Shown here: piece by piece, positions 16,705-25,693 of the stretch
Layout of the letters: every line of letters begins with the position of its first letter
Position numbering within the stretch: position 1 is the first letter of the stretch
NCBI RefSeq assembly: GCF_000385335.1
Contig: NZ_ARWA01000001.1
Location: forward strand, 574,081 to 638,080
DNA: 64,000 nt
Direction: 5' to 3'
Origin: Methyloferula stellata AR4
Lineage (GTDB): Bacteria > Pseudomonadota > Alphaproteobacteria > Rhizobiales > Beijerinckiaceae
Notes under the pieces: model-generated
Database searches by the model: none
The model's input: the letters and a program-made list of their open reading frames with translations, nothing else
What the model was told of the DNA's origin: nothing
Position numbers and translations under genes: made by a program

Positions 16705-18516
16705 TCATTCCGCGCCGGGAAGGGCGAAGACCGTCAGCTGTCCACCGAGAGCGGTGTAGTTCGAGAGGGCAGCGTAGCCGCCGACCGCGCCGAGGCCGTC
16801 GGTGGGCTTCGTCAAGCCAGCCGCGAGGCCGATGCCGGCCCAGCCGCCAACACCCGAGAGGATGCCGACATATTGCTTGCCGCCATGCTCGTAGGTCATG
16901 ACGTTGCCGATGATGCCCGACGGGGTCTTGAACTTATAGAGTTCCTTACCCGTCTTGGCGTCGACCGCCTTCAGGTAGCCTTCGAGCGTGCCGTAGAAGA
17001 CAAGACCGGAAGCCGTGGCGAGAGCGCCCGACCAAACCGAGAACTGCTCCTTATCGGACCAAACGATCTTACCCTTCTTGCCGTCCCAAGCGATGAAATT
17101 GCCCATGTTGGTTTCGCCGGGCGGCGGATACATGGACAGGGTGGCGCCGACATAAGGCTGACCGGCGGTATAGCTGACCACGAAGGGCTCGTAATCCATG
17201 CAGACATGGTTGGTCGGCACGTAGAAGAGTTCCGTGAGCGGCGAGTAGGCAGCCGGCTGTTCGTCCTTGGAACCAAGGGCGGCCGGGCAGATGCCCTTGT
17301 TGTTGAAGTCCGCCGGGTTATGGCCAGGCGCATATTTGGCGACGACTTCCGGGCGGCCGTAGGTCTTGGACGACTTGTCCATGTCGATCTTGGTCGCCCA
17401 GTTCACGGCCGGATCATACTTTTCGGCGACGAGGAGTTCGCCGTCGGTACGGTCGAGCGTATAGCCGAAGCCGTTACGGTCGAAGTGGGTCAGAAGCTTG
17501 CGCTCCTTGCCGTCGATCTTCTGATCCGTGAGGATCATTTCGTTGATGCCGTCATAATCCCACTCATCGTGGGGGGTCATCTGATAGACCCACTTGGCCT
17601 GGCCCGTGTCGACGTCACGCGCCCAAATGGTCATCGACCACTTGTTGTCGCCGGGACGCTGATTCGGGTTCCAGGTCGAAGGATTGCCCGACCCGTAATA
17701 GATCAGGTTGAGAGCCGGATCATAGGAATACCAGCCCCAGGTGGCGCCGCCACCGATCTTCCACTGATCGCCTTCCCAGGTCGAGAGCGAAGAGTCCTTG
17801 CCGACCGGCTTGCCGAGCGAGGTGGTCTTCTCGGGATCGATCAGCGTCTGGCTGTCTGGGCCCATGGAATAGCCACGCCAAGCGAGCTTGCCGTCCTTGA
17901 TGTTATAGGCCGAGACCCACGACTGGACGCCGAACTCACCACCGGACACGCCGATGAAGACCTTGTCCTTCATGACGAAGGGAGCGTCCGTACCGGTCGC
18001 GCCCTTGGACGGATCGCCGTCCTTGACCGACCAAACGACGGAGCCGGTCTTGGCGTCGAGCGCTACGAGGGTCGTATCGGCCTGATGCAAGAAGATCTTG
18101 CCGTCGCCGTAGGACAGACCGCGGTTAACGGTGTCGCAGCACATCACCGGAATGACGTTCGGATCCTGCTTCGGCTCATATTTCCAGAGGATCTTCTCCT
18201 CGTGATTAAGGTCAAGCGCATAGACGATGTTCGGGAATGGGGTATGCACGAACATCACGTCGCCGATGACCAGCGGCGCGCCTTCATGGCCGCGCAGAAC
18301 GCCGGTCGAGAAGGTCCAAGCCGGAGCAAGGGTCTTCACGTTCTCGGGTGTGATCTGCTTCAGTTGAGAAAAGGCGGTGCTGGCATAATTACCGCGCGGC
18401 ATCACCCAATCCTTGGGGTTCTGCGACAGTTTAATAAGTTCTTCGTTGGCGAAGGCCGCGCCGCCCGCCAACAGAGCAGCGGTTCCCACGCATGACATGA
18501 GCAGCAACTTACGCAT
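16705..18516 (-). CDS. xoxF: Lanthanide-dependent PQQ methanol dehydrogenase XoxF
   Basis: A periplasmic quinoprotein of 603 residues (precursor) that oxidises methanol, using PQQ and a lanthanide ion. It has a signal peptide ending at AFA-NE (residue 23), the vicinal cysteines Cys126-Cys127 ([11 protein letters not shown]) and an eight-bladed propeller. The decisive motif is [11 protein letters not shown]: catalytic Asp320 is followed two residues later by Asp322, the extra acidic ligand that marks XoxF; MxaF has a small residue there. The ATG 18516 is preceded by GGGAGGAAAACTG, a strong ribosome site. No mxaF-type small subunit gene is nearby. Terminator downstream and divergent relay genes upstream. 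Confidence 0.97.
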   Translation of the reverse strand: MRKLLLMSCVGTAALLAGGAAFANEELIKLSQNPKDWVMPRGNYASTAFSQLKQITPENVKTLAPAWTFSTGVLRGHEGAPLVIGDVMFVHTPFPNIVYALDLNHEEKILWKYEPKQDPNVIPVMCCDTVNRGLSYGDGKIFLHQADTTLVALDAKTGSVVWSVKDGDPSKGATGTDAPFVMKDKVFIGVSGGEFGVQSWVSAYNIKDGKLAWRGYSMGPDSQTLIDPEKTTSLGKPVGKDSSLSTWEGDQWKIGGGATWGWYSYDPALNLIYYGSGNPSTWNPNQRPGDNKWSMTIWARDVDTGQAKWVYQMTPHDEWDYDGINEMILTDQKIDGKERKLLTHFDRNGFGYTLDRTDGELLVAEKYDPAVNWATKIDMDKSSKTYGRPEVVAKYAPGHNPADFNNKGICPAALGSKDEQPAAYSPLTELFYVPTNHVCMDYEPFVVSYTAGQPYVGATLSMYPPPGETNMGNFIAWDGKKGKIVWSDKEQFSVWSGALATASGLVFYGTLEGYLKAVDAKTGKELYKFKTPSGIIGNVMTYEHGGKQYVGILSGVGGWAGIGLAAGLTKPTDGLGAVGGYAALSNYTALGGQLTVFALPGAE

Positions 18517-18831
18517 CAGTTTTCCTCCCGACACTTCGGTCGTGGACGCTTATGACGAGTTATCCCGTTTCAGCAGCGTCCTGGTTATGGGAACTTGTCT
18601 CCGGCAGCGTGTCACGTCCCGATTGAGTCAAGAAGGCATCTGGAAATGCCCATCAACCCGACCGATCCTACGAAGACGAGCGACGTTCCCATCGCCGACC
18701 GTCTTGAAGCCGGAACCATGTTTTCAATTCTATGATGACCTTTTCATTCGCGCAATAGAAGATTGCACTTGATTTGCGGGCTCCTTCATCAAATGACACT
18801 TTTTTGTGCAACACATGACTGGAGAAGGCTC
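18517..18831. other. Divergent regulatory region between xoxF and the metallohydrolase gene
   Basis: A 315-base region without a coding frame, holding the promoters of the leftward xoxF and the rightward quinoprotein relay genes. I could not recognise a known regulator box. A possible leftward promoter is listed separately. Confidence 0.5.
18727..18755 (-). promoter_or_regulatory. Possible sigma-70-like promoter of xoxF
   Basis: On the minus strand TTGCGC (18755-18750) and TAGAAT (18732-18727) are separated by 17 bases. The -10 element matches the consensus at 5 of 6 positions and the -35 at 3 of 6. It would leave an untranslated leader of about 200 bases. Weak evidence. Confidence 0.25.
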
Positions 18832-19785
18832 ATGCCGATCGACCGATGCTTTTGGCTGTTCCCGTTTTTCATCCCGATTTTTTTAAGCCTAGCGCCCGCG
18901 ATCGCACAGACGCTCGATCCTTTACCAGTCCGCGAAATCGCGCCGGGCGTCTACGCCTATGAAGGCGCTATCGCTTTGATGGATCACGCGAATGAAGGCG
19001 CCATCGCGAATATCGGTTTCATTGTCGGCGACGATGCGGTCGCCGTCGTCGATACTGGCGGAAGCGCGCTCGAAGGACAAAGACTGCGCGAAGCGATCCG
19101 CAAAATCACCGACAAACCGATCCGTTACGTTATCAATACGCACGAGCATCCGGATCATGTTTTCGGAAACGCCGCCTTCGAGGCGAAGGATGCGACTTTC
19201 GTCGGGCATAAGAATTTGCCGAGGGCGCTCGCGCAACGCAAGGAATTCTATCTCCAGGCTTTCAAGCCGATGATCGGCGACGATCTCATCAAAGACGTGA
19301 AGATCATTCCGCCGACCCTGCTCGTCGATATCGGCAAGGACAAGGAAACGCGCCTCGATCTCGGTCATCGCACGCTCGTCCTGCGCGCGTGGCCGGTGAT
19401 GCATACCGACTGTGACCTGACCGTTCTCGACGAAAAGACCGCGACGCTCTTCACCGGCGATCTCGTCTTCTTCCAGCATGTGCCGGTGGTCGACGGAAGC
19501 CTCAAGGGCTGGCTTGCCGCCATGGATGAACTCACGGCCATTCCTGCCAAGCTCGCCGTTCCCGGCCATGGCAAGATCGGGCTGGATTGGCCGCAGGCGC
19601 TCGCCGACGAGCGCGCCTATTTGACGAAATTGACGAAGGATCTCCGCGGTCTCATCGCCAAGGGCGACGACGTCGGACAAGCAGCCAAAGAGGCCGGGCA
19701 ATCGGAGGCCAAAAACTGGCAGCTTTTCAACGATTACAATCCGCGCAATGCGACCGCGGGCTTTGCCGAACTCGAATGGGAATGA
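18832..19785 (+). CDS. Quinoprotein relay system zinc metallohydrolase (beta-lactamase fold)
   Basis: A 317-residue exported protein of the metallo-beta-lactamase superfamily. The signal peptide ends near AIA-QT. The zinc motif reads NTHEHPDH (His104, His106, Asp108, His109), with further ligands in VMHTDCD, FTGDLVFF and PGHGK. Proteins of this type (TIGR04558/04559 group) are encoded with PQQ-dependent dehydrogenases and a SoxYZ-like carrier; the pair was proposed to form a periplasmic relay, but the substrate is unknown. ATG 18832 is preceded by GGAGAAGG. Transcribed divergently from xoxF, 102 bases before the SoxYZ-like gene. Confidence 0.9.
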   Translation: MPIDRCFWLFPFFIPIFLSLAPAIAQTLDPLPVREIAPGVYAYEGAIALMDHANEGAIANIGFIVGDDAVAVVDTGGSALEGQRLREAIRKITDKPIRYVINTHEHPDHVFGNAAFEAKDATFVGHKNLPRALAQRKEFYLQAFKPMIGDDLIKDVKIIPPTLLVDIGKDKETRLDLGHRTLVLRAWPVMHTDCDLTVLDEKTATLFTGDLVFFQHVPVVDGSLKGWLAAMDELTAIPAKLAVPGHGKIGLDWPQALADERAYLTKLTKDLRGLIAKGDDVGQAAKEAGQSEAKNWQLFNDYNPRNATAGFAELEWE

Positions 19786-19887
19786 ACCACGGCCTTACAT
19801 GATGCACTTGAGCGGTCTGCCCGGAAGGCATAGTTTGGTAGGCGGAGAGCGACGCGAGATCGGCTTATTCTTCCAGGGAGACGCAGG

Positions 19888-20715
19888 ATGATGGGACTTT
19901 GGCACAAGGGAACGGCCCTCGCCGCGACATGTATCCTCGCTACTGCGCTTTCGTGGCCGGCGCAGGCGCAAGACGCCCAGCCAGATCCCTGGCCGTCTCT
20001 CGTCTCGGACGTGTTTCACGACAAGCCGATCAAGGACGGCGTCGGCGTGATCGGCCTCGACGCGCCCGTTCGTGCCGAGGACGCGGCGCTGGTTCCGATG
20101 AAATTGTCGATCCTGCTGCCGCCGGACGATCCGCGCAAAGTGAAATCGATCACGCTCGTCATCGACGAAAATCCGGCGCCTGTCGCGGCGGTTTTCGAAA
20201 TCGGCCCGAAGGCGCGGATCAGCACGATTTCGACGCGCGTGCGCGTCAATCAATATACGAATGTCCATGCCGTGGCGGAGCTCTCCGACGGCTCACTCTA
20301 TGCGGTGATGCGCTATGTGAAGGCGGCTGGCGGCTGCTCAGCGCCCGCCGCCAAAAATCTCGACGAGGCCAATTCGAATCTCGGCCAGATGAAGTTCCGC
20401 GAGCTGGCGGATGCCGACGCCAATCTGGCGCCCCCCTTGAAGGAAGGCGTCTTCATGATGAAGCACCCGAATAATTCGGGACTCCAGATGGATCAGATCA
20501 CGCATCTTTACGTGCCGGCGCGCTATGTCGATTCGCTGCGGATCTCGCAAGGCGAGGATCTCATCCTCGCGGTCACCGGCGGCATTTCGATTTCCGAAGA
20601 TCCGAATTTCCGCTTCAGCTTCGCGCCCAATGGCGCGCGTGAGGTTCACGCCGAAGCGAAGGACACGAGCGGCGCGAGCTTCCGCGGCGAATGGCCGGTC
20701 CATCCGACGATGTGA
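19888..20715 (+). CDS. Quinoprotein dehydrogenase-associated SoxYZ-like carrier
   Basis: A 275-residue periplasmic protein with a signal peptide ending near AQA-QD. The N-terminal part resembles SoxY, ending in the swinging-arm-like motif AAGGCSAP with Cys150, and the C-terminal ~100 residues resemble SoxZ (FMMKHPNNSGLQMDQ and the later FSFAPNG). In the sulfur-oxidising Sox system, substrates are carried on such a cysteine. Here, linked to a metallohydrolase and XoxF (TIGR04557 group), it may carry an unknown ligand for the quinoprotein system. A clear pair with the preceding gene. Confidence 0.9.
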   Translation: MMGLWHKGTALAATCILATALSWPAQAQDAQPDPWPSLVSDVFHDKPIKDGVGVIGLDAPVRAEDAALVPMKLSILLPPDDPRKVKSITLVIDENPAPVAAVFEIGPKARISTISTRVRVNQYTNVHAVAELSDGSLYAVMRYVKAAGGCSAPAAKNLDEANSNLGQMKFRELADADANLAPPLKEGVFMMKHPNNSGLQMDQITHLYVPARYVDSLRISQGEDLILAVTGGISISEDPNFRFSFAPNGAREVHAEAKDTSGASFRGEWPVHPTM

Positions 20716-20770
20716 GCGGAGAGGCTGTTGTGACATGCCGACACGCGCCTGAGCCCAATCAAGTTAAGTC

Positions 20771-20915
20771 ATTCATCTGACGGCGGACATTTTCGGCGAG
20801 GCGGCGTCATACCTGTCAATGATGGCCCTTTGGGCCGCCGCCGAAGGCGGTCGCAAAGCGATCATTGACAGGTATGACTCGCCCGCCATGCTCGCCGCCA
20901 AGAGATGAATGGCGA
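20771..20915. repeat. Intergenic palindromic repeat (family R3)
   Basis: Inner arms ATACCTGTCAATGAT and ATCATTGACAGGTAT enclose GGCCGCCGCCGAAGGCGG. The same architecture occurs at 33431-33580 and 36532-36620. Together with the R4 repeat it occupies most of the 400-base gap after the SoxYZ-like gene; no gene is seen there. Confidence 0.7.
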
Positions 20916-20979
20916 AATCCGCGCTGTCTCGCATCCAAGTAAGAGCACCCTCCAGCGGGGATTGGCAATCCGTTCAACC

Positions 20980-21086
20980 GTCATGGCCGTGCTTGTCACG
21001 GCCATCCACGCCGATGCAGTGCTTCAATAATTGCGGAGCGGAGGTAGCCTCAAAACGTGGATGGCCGGGTCAAGCCCGGCCATGAC
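20980..21086. repeat. Intergenic palindromic repeat (family R4)
   Basis: GTCATGGCCGTGCTTGTCAC at the left pairs with GGGTCAAGCCCGGCCATGAC at the right. Related copies lie at 40565-40595 (half length) and 50832-50910. Confidence 0.7.
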
Positions 21087-21116
21087 GCAGTCGCAAGTCC
21101 GTGACCCTAACCCTTC

Positions 21117-21488
21117 TTAGAAGCACCGGACTTCCGCTTCCGCCTGGGCACGGTGCAGGTCGTTGAGGATGTCCTTCGCCTGAACGGTGGAGCGAAACAT
21201 CGTGCCGATCTGGCCCTGCTGCTGGGCCATACTGGCGACCGTCTCCGCCTCGACGTAATTGTCATAGCTTATGATCGAGGCGATGACATCGATCGAGCAG
21301 GAGCAGCGGGTGAGATTGTCCTGCGTTTCGCCATTCGATTTCATGCAGGCGAAGACATAATCGGCGCGCGCCGAGGTCGGGTAGTCATTGACCTCGGCTG
21401 AAAATGCCGGGCCGCTGCCCGCGGCAATCGCGAGGCAAAGCGATAGGACGATCACCGATCCGGATGTCTTCGATTGAGGCCAACGCAT
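21117..21488 (-). CDS. Small cysteine-containing exported protein of unknown function
   Basis: A 123-residue protein from ATG 21488, chosen because GGAGGAAG lies just upstream; a longer frame to 21560 adds basic residues with no ribosome site. A signal peptide is followed by a mature domain of about 90 residues with cysteines in VFACMKSNG, LTRCSCSIDVI and the C-terminal VRCF. The pattern (four cysteines) suggests disulfides or metal binding in the periplasm. No family is recognised. It lies at the end of the methanol oxidation block, on the strand opposite to the SoxYZ-like gene. Confidence 0.8.
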   Translation of the reverse strand: MRWPQSKTSGSVIVLSLCLAIAAGSGPAFSAEVNDYPTSARADYVFACMKSNGETQDNLTRCSCSIDVIASIISYDNYVEAETVASMAQQQGQIGTMFRSTVQAKDILNDLHRAQAEAEVRCF

Positions 21489-21659
21489 GCACTTCCTCCG
21501 GCAGGTCTTTGTTTTTGACGCATGATCTCGTCCAAAAAGTCTGCAACTTTTTGGGATCATGCTCTGGCCCGGAGCATAAACGCGGATCGTGGCGAGGAAA
21601 CAGAAAAAGCGAAAGGTGACTGGGATTTAATACGGGGTTACGCCGGAGTGGAGAAAGTC

Positions 21660-21947
21660 TCAGGCGTGATCGTGATGCGCGAGGTTCGCCACGAGGCGCG
21701 GCATGGCGAAAGTGCCCGCGGCGATCAGGAAGCTCGCAACCAGGAACGGCGCGTTGGTGAACAGGGCGAAGATATAAACGAAGAGGATCGACGAGGTCGC
21801 CGCGCCGCCCGCGAGATAGCTGAGGCCGAGCGCCGCCGTAGGCACCAGGATCAGGGTGAGAACAGCCGTCGCCGCGACGGTGAAGGCGAAATGCAAGCCG
21901 CCCGTATGGTTTCGCGTTTCCGTGTGGGTTTGTGCGCTCATCGTCAT
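21660..21947 (-). CDS. Small two-helix membrane protein
   Basis: A 95-residue protein from ATG 21947, preceded by CGGAGGACTGGAAAA. Two hydrophobic segments (about residues 22-47 and 52-80) are flanked by a histidine- and threonine-containing N-terminus (SAQTHTETRNH) and a C-terminus ending LAHHDHA. The histidines might bind metal, but this is speculation. No family recognised. The gap to the upstream monooxygenase gene is about 250 bases. Confidence 0.7.
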   Translation of the reverse strand: MTMSAQTHTETRNHTGGLHFAFTVAATAVLTLILVPTAALGLSYLAGGAATSSILFVYIFALFTNAPFLVASFLIAAGTFAMPRLVANLAHHDHA

Positions 21948-22197
21948 TTTTCCAGTCCTCCGGCCGAAAGGCTGCCCCGCAGTTCCGGTGTGGCCTTTGT
22001 GCCCGAGATCGCTGCGCACCTCTGTGCGCCAGCGCTCAGGCCATAGAACGGGCGAAAGCCGAAAAAGATCCCAGCTTTGCTGTAGCGGATCGATTTTATC
22101 GGGGACCGGGGGGACCGCGCGGCAGCCGGATCGCTGCGCCGCAATCTGCGATATAGAGCTAAGTGATTATATTATTTGTATTTTTAAAGCCTCAGTC

Positions 22198-23214
22198 TTA
22201 GCCGAGAGCAACCCGGAGCGGCGGCTCCTGCTTCGCCGCCACCGGCACCACTTCCGTCCGGAAGCGGCGAAGCATATCCTCGCCGCGTGCCGGATCGAGC
22301 CAGCATTGTTTGAGCACGATGCTCGCGACAGGTGCGGCCGCGCACAGCTCGGCGAGCTTGCGGCGGCAGGTTTCGGGCGAACCGATCAGCGCATGGGCAA
22401 GAAACCCGTCGATCGAGGCGGCGGGGATCGGCGCGTCGACCGGCGTTTGCGCGGCGAACATCGGCCGCATGCCCCGAATGAAGCGCTCGATCGCGGGCAG
22501 CGCGAGGTCGAGCGCTTCCTGATCGCTATCGGCGATGCAGGCATTGCGCAGAACCACGAAATTCGGGTCGGCACCGGCACAAGCTTCGGTCTTATAGGTT
22601 TGAATGAGTTCGGCGATTTTGGCCGGCGATGCGCCATGCCCGGCCATCAGGCCCCAGCCGCGCCGCCCGGCTTCGATAATCGTCTCCTTGGTGCTCGACG
22701 CCACCCAGACCGGCAAAGGGTTCTGCTGGATGCGGGGGAAGGTCGTGAGGCCTTCCGCCTTGTACCAGCGTCCGGCGAAGGCAACCTTCTCCTCGGTCAG
22801 AAGCCGCAACAGAAAATCGGTTGCCTCGTGGTTCTGGTCCGCCGCGTCGGCCGCTTCGACGCGGAAATGCTGATATTGGATCGGAAAGGGACCGCCGCGC
22901 GCGACGCCGAGATCGAGCCTTCCGTTGGAAAGAATATCGATCGTCGCCAGATCCTCGGCGACTCGGATCGGATCATGCAGCGGCAGCAGGATCGCCGCCG
23001 AACCGATGCGGATGCGCGAGGTGCGGGCCGCGAGCGCGGCCATCAAAGGCAGGGTCGAGGCGGATTGGCTGAAGCGATTGAAATGATGCTCGGAGACCCA
23101 GAGCTCGTCGAGGCCCAGCGCTTCGGCTTTGACCGCGAGATCCATCTGCGTGCGGATGGCCGAGGCGCCATCGTTAGGGCCGTGCTCGAAATTGAGGAAG
23201 AGACCGAGACGCAT
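22198..23214 (-). CDS. LLM class flavin-dependent oxidoreductase (luciferase-like)
   Basis: A 338-residue cytosolic protein with the bacterial-luciferase TIM barrel. Visible family features are MRLGLFLNFEHG at the start, ELWVSEHHFNRF (the EHH/EHF motif), RIRIGSAAILLPLHDPIRVAEDLA and LGVARGG near the substrate-binding end. Such proteins use FMNH2 or F420 and oxygen on diverse substrates, and the substrate here cannot be told. The gene stands alone on the minus strand, with a repeat downstream (23305-23461) separating it from the amine-oxidase-like gene. Confidence 0.9.
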   Translation of the reverse strand: MRLGLFLNFEHGPNDGASAIRTQMDLAVKAEALGLDELWVSEHHFNRFSQSASTLPLMAALAARTSRIRIGSAAILLPLHDPIRVAEDLATIDILSNGRLDLGVARGGPFPIQYQHFRVEAADAADQNHEATDFLLRLLTEEKVAFAGRWYKAEGLTTFPRIQQNPLPVWVASSTKETIIEAGRRGWGLMAGHGASPAKIAELIQTYKTEACAGADPNFVVLRNACIADSDQEALDLALPAIERFIRGMRPMFAAQTPVDAPIPAASIDGFLAHALIGSPETCRRKLAELCAAAPVASIVLKQCWLDPARGEDMLRRFRTEVVPVAAKQEPPLRVALG

Positions 23215-23304
23215 GGTGCACTCGTGGACGATGAAAGCGCGTCGCGCTCGTTGCCGCCCCTCATTCTATAGCTCAAGACCATAACGGGATAGAGGGCGAC
23301 ACGC

Positions 23305-23461
23305 TCTTCCTTCGCCTGCTTGCGGGAGAAGGTGGCCCCTGGCGTCAGCCGGGGTCGGATGAGGGGACATCAAGTCTGCCTCATCTAAAATCATGAAACT
23401 GTTGGAACAGCCCTCATCCGTCATGCTTCGCATGACACCTTCTCCCGCAAGCGGGAGAAGG
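23305..23461. repeat. Intergenic palindromic repeat (family R2)
   Basis: Contains GCTTGCGGGAGAAGGTGGCC on the left, CATCCGTCATGCTTCGCATG in the right half and CACCTTCTCCCGCAAGCGGG at the right end, which are complementary across the element. It fills the gap between two minus-strand genes. Confidence 0.7.
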
Positions 23462-23474
23462 GACACAACCAGCC

Positions 23475-25067
23475 TTAAGCCGCCGCGACTTCCGGCGTAT
23501 GCGCTACGAAATAGGCGTTCACCGAGAGGCAGAATTCCTTCCAGGCCGCCGCGATGTCGCGCAGGATCGCCTGCAAGTAATCCTTGCCGAGCTTGTCTTC
23601 GCCGGGGAAGTTCGACAAAGCGCAAGAGGTGCGGTTCGCCTCGATCACCGAATCGAGCAGGAACTCGATGAAGCCCTTGAACGAGCCCAAAATCTCCGGC
23701 GTGAGGTCGGAGCGGCCGTTCGTGATCGCGACCGAGCTCATGTCGAAGGAGAGATCCTCTAGCTTCAGTAGCGCGCTCGAGAAGACGCCCTCCATGGTCG
23801 CGACCATGGCGCGCTGGGTGAGGATTTCCTTGTCCGGGCTCGCCATCAGCTTGGCGAGGTTCTTCTTGTAGATGGCCAGAACCTCGGCCTGCGTGTCGCC
23901 GACCCAATGGGCGAAGGCGGCGACGCTTTCGGCGTTCGAAACCGCACCCTTGCCGGCGCCCGGCGCGGTGACGGTCGCTGACGGCGCATAACGGCCGACG
24001 TCGCGCATCAGGCGGCGGGCAGCATCGAGCGCACCTTCCATATAGCCGCCGGCGTAGCTCGCCGTCTCCGAAGCGCCGAAGAAGAGTTTCCCGTCCCACC
24101 AGGTCTGGCGCAGGATCGGATTGCCGTAATGGGGATGTTCCTCGGGCGGCACCATGTCGAGGCGGGCGCAGGTGAATTCGTCCGCCGCCCAATCCTTGTA
24201 ATGCTGCTCGCCGTGCTCGTAGTCGGGGCCGAAGACCTGGCCCATCTGATTGCCCATCAGCATGGGCATGCCGTCGATGAAGCTCGCCCGCAGTTCCGGC
24301 GTGAGGGCGATGAAGCCGCCGATCGCGGCGCGCGTGCCCGTCGCATCGCAGGCATCGAAAATTTCGCCGATCACGGCTTGTCCATGGGTGACGAAAGCAT
24401 TGCCGGACTTGCCCTCATCGCGCCAGCCGGGCTTGTCATAGGCCAGCACGGCCTTCGCCTGCCCCGCCATCCAGGTGTAGGACTCTTGCATCGCGGCGAC
24501 GAGTTCCGGCGACAGTTCCGGCTCGAAGCGGACGCGTTCCTCGATGAGACGCGGGGGCACCGCGAGAACGACGCGCTTCGCCTCGACGGTGACGAGCGCG
24601 TCGCCATGCCGGAAATGCAATTCGACATGCGTGCCGCGATCGAAGACGGCGGTGATCACATGCTCGAGGTGGATCGCGTCCGCCGGAATTTTTTGCGCAA
24701 TGGCCTCAATGACGGAAGCCATGCCGCCCTCGACGCGGCGGGCGCCCGCATGGACGCTTTCGTTCTCGGTCGGATGCGGTTTCTTGTCGTGATCGTGCAG
24801 GCGCAGCACCGTGCCCGTATCATGCTGCAGGAAGCTGATGAGGCCGAGATCGGCGACGAGGCGGACCATGCCCGGCTGGGTATCGGGCCAATACCAGGTC
24901 GGCCCGAGATCGACGCGCATATCCGCCTTTTCCGAGCGTTCGGACAAGATACGGCCGCCGATGCGGGACCTTGCTTCGTATATGGAAAAGGGGCGGCCTT
25001 GCGCCTGCAACCCCGCAGCGAGTGAAAGGCCGCAGAGGCCGGCGCCGACGATTACGGTTTCAAGCAT
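23475..25067 (-). CDS. FAD-dependent amine-oxidase-like protein with extra C-terminal domain
   Basis: A 530-residue flavoprotein. The N-terminus has the dinucleotide-binding motif VIVGAGLCGLSLAAGL followed by the GG-motif RIGGRILSE, both typical of flavin monoamine oxidases. The FAD-binding C-terminal motif of the core is LFFGASETASYAGGYMEGAL near residues 335-355. After this the protein continues for about 165 residues, mostly predicted helices, that I cannot assign to a family; amine oxidases usually end near here. No signal peptide. It precedes the ferredoxin-like gene in chromosome order but the 128-base gap has a repeat, so co-transcription is uncertain. Substrate unknown. Confidence 0.85.
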   Translation of the reverse strand: MLETVIVGAGLCGLSLAAGLQAQGRPFSIYEARSRIGGRILSERSEKADMRVDLGPTWYWPDTQPGMVRLVADLGLISFLQHDTGTVLRLHDHDKKPHPTENESVHAGARRVEGGMASVIEAIAQKIPADAIHLEHVITAVFDRGTHVELHFRHGDALVTVEAKRVVLAVPPRLIEERVRFEPELSPELVAAMQESYTWMAGQAKAVLAYDKPGWRDEGKSGNAFVTHGQAVIGEIFDACDATGTRAAIGGFIALTPELRASFIDGMPMLMGNQMGQVFGPDYEHGEQHYKDWAADEFTCARLDMVPPEEHPHYGNPILRQTWWDGKLFFGASETASYAGGYMEGALDAARRLMRDVGRYAPSATVTAPGAGKGAVSNAESVAAFAHWVGDTQAEVLAIYKKNLAKLMASPDKEILTQRAMVATMEGVFSSALLKLEDLSFDMSSVAITNGRSDLTPEILGSFKGFIEFLLDSVIEANRTSCALSNFPGEDKLGKDYLQAILRDIAAAWKEFCLSVNAYFVAHTPEVAAA

Positions 25068-25150
25068 AGCCCATCTCCAAGCTCATCCGCGGGGGCCCTT
25101 AGCGCAGCCAATCGGCCACCCGCCATTTCCTCGACTTTAATCTGCCGCAT

Positions 25151-25190
25151 CATCTCGGTCCGAAAAGTCTGCAACTTTTCGGGATGATGC
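25151..25190. repeat. Short palindromic intergenic element (family R7)
   Basis: CATCTCGGTCCGAAAAGT and ACTTTTCGGGATGATG form an imperfect hairpin around CTGCA. Similar elements lie near 21521-21562 (upstream of the small exported protein) and 55273-55318. Confidence 0.55.
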
Positions 25191-25195
25191 TTGAT

Positions 25196-25531
25196 TCATT
25201 TCTGCGGCACGATGATGAGCCGCTCGACCGGATTGCCTTCGACGAAATGCGATTGAATGATTTCATCAATGTCTTCCGGCTTTTCCGGGTGATACCAGAT
25301 GCCTTCCGGGTAGACGACCATCAAGGGGCCGGCGCGGCAGAAGGAAAGGCAGCCCGAACTCGTCATTTGGACATCGGCAAGCTGTTTGGCCTCAAGCTTT
25401 TGCGCCAGCCGGTTCCATAAAGGCTCCGCACCGTTCTCCATGCAGCTCCCGCGCGGATGCCCGGCGGGGCGCTTCGTAAAGCAGGCGAAGACATGGTATT
25501 TGAATACCGTAGGTAAATCGAGGGCCATCAT
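25196..25531 (-). CDS. Thioredoxin-like (2Fe-2S) ferredoxin
   Basis: A 111-residue protein of the thioredoxin-fold [2Fe-2S] ferredoxin family. Cysteine ligands are Cys17 (FACFTKRP), Cys30 (RGSCMENG), Cys61 and Cys65 (SSGCLSFCRAGP), the C-x12-C-x30-C-x3-C pattern of the family. The strand PLMVVYPEGIWY after the second pair is also typical. It would be a cytosolic one-electron carrier of unknown partner. Two adjacent ATGs (25531 and 25528) can start it. A flavoprotein gene lies 128 bases downstream. Confidence 0.92.
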   Translation of the reverse strand: MMALDLPTVFKYHVFACFTKRPAGHPRGSCMENGAEPLWNRLAQKLEAKQLADVQMTSSGCLSFCRAGPLMVVYPEGIWYHPEKPEDIDEIIQSHFVEGNPVERLIIVPQK

Positions 25532-25693
25532 TCATCCCAATTGAACATTCCGATTTCGCTTAGACCCATTCAATTCCCGTGCCGCGTTGCGCACAGGACA
25601 AAGGTTTTTCTTTTCAAGCTGATACCGCATTTGCGAGCGGCTTCGGCAGGCAGCCGGCCGCAGCTGATTGGAGCGGAGCAGACAAAAGGCGGA

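Noticed and set aside
16873-18495. 540-residue plus-strand open frame antisense to xoxF
   Set aside because: Full-length xoxF on the minus strand explains the sequence. Long antisense frames are expected in GC-rich codon use.
23266-24192. 308-residue minus-strand frame in the amine-oxidase-like gene
   Set aside because: A different frame of the same strand, with Arg/Gly-rich sequence; the 530-residue frame carries the FAD motifs.
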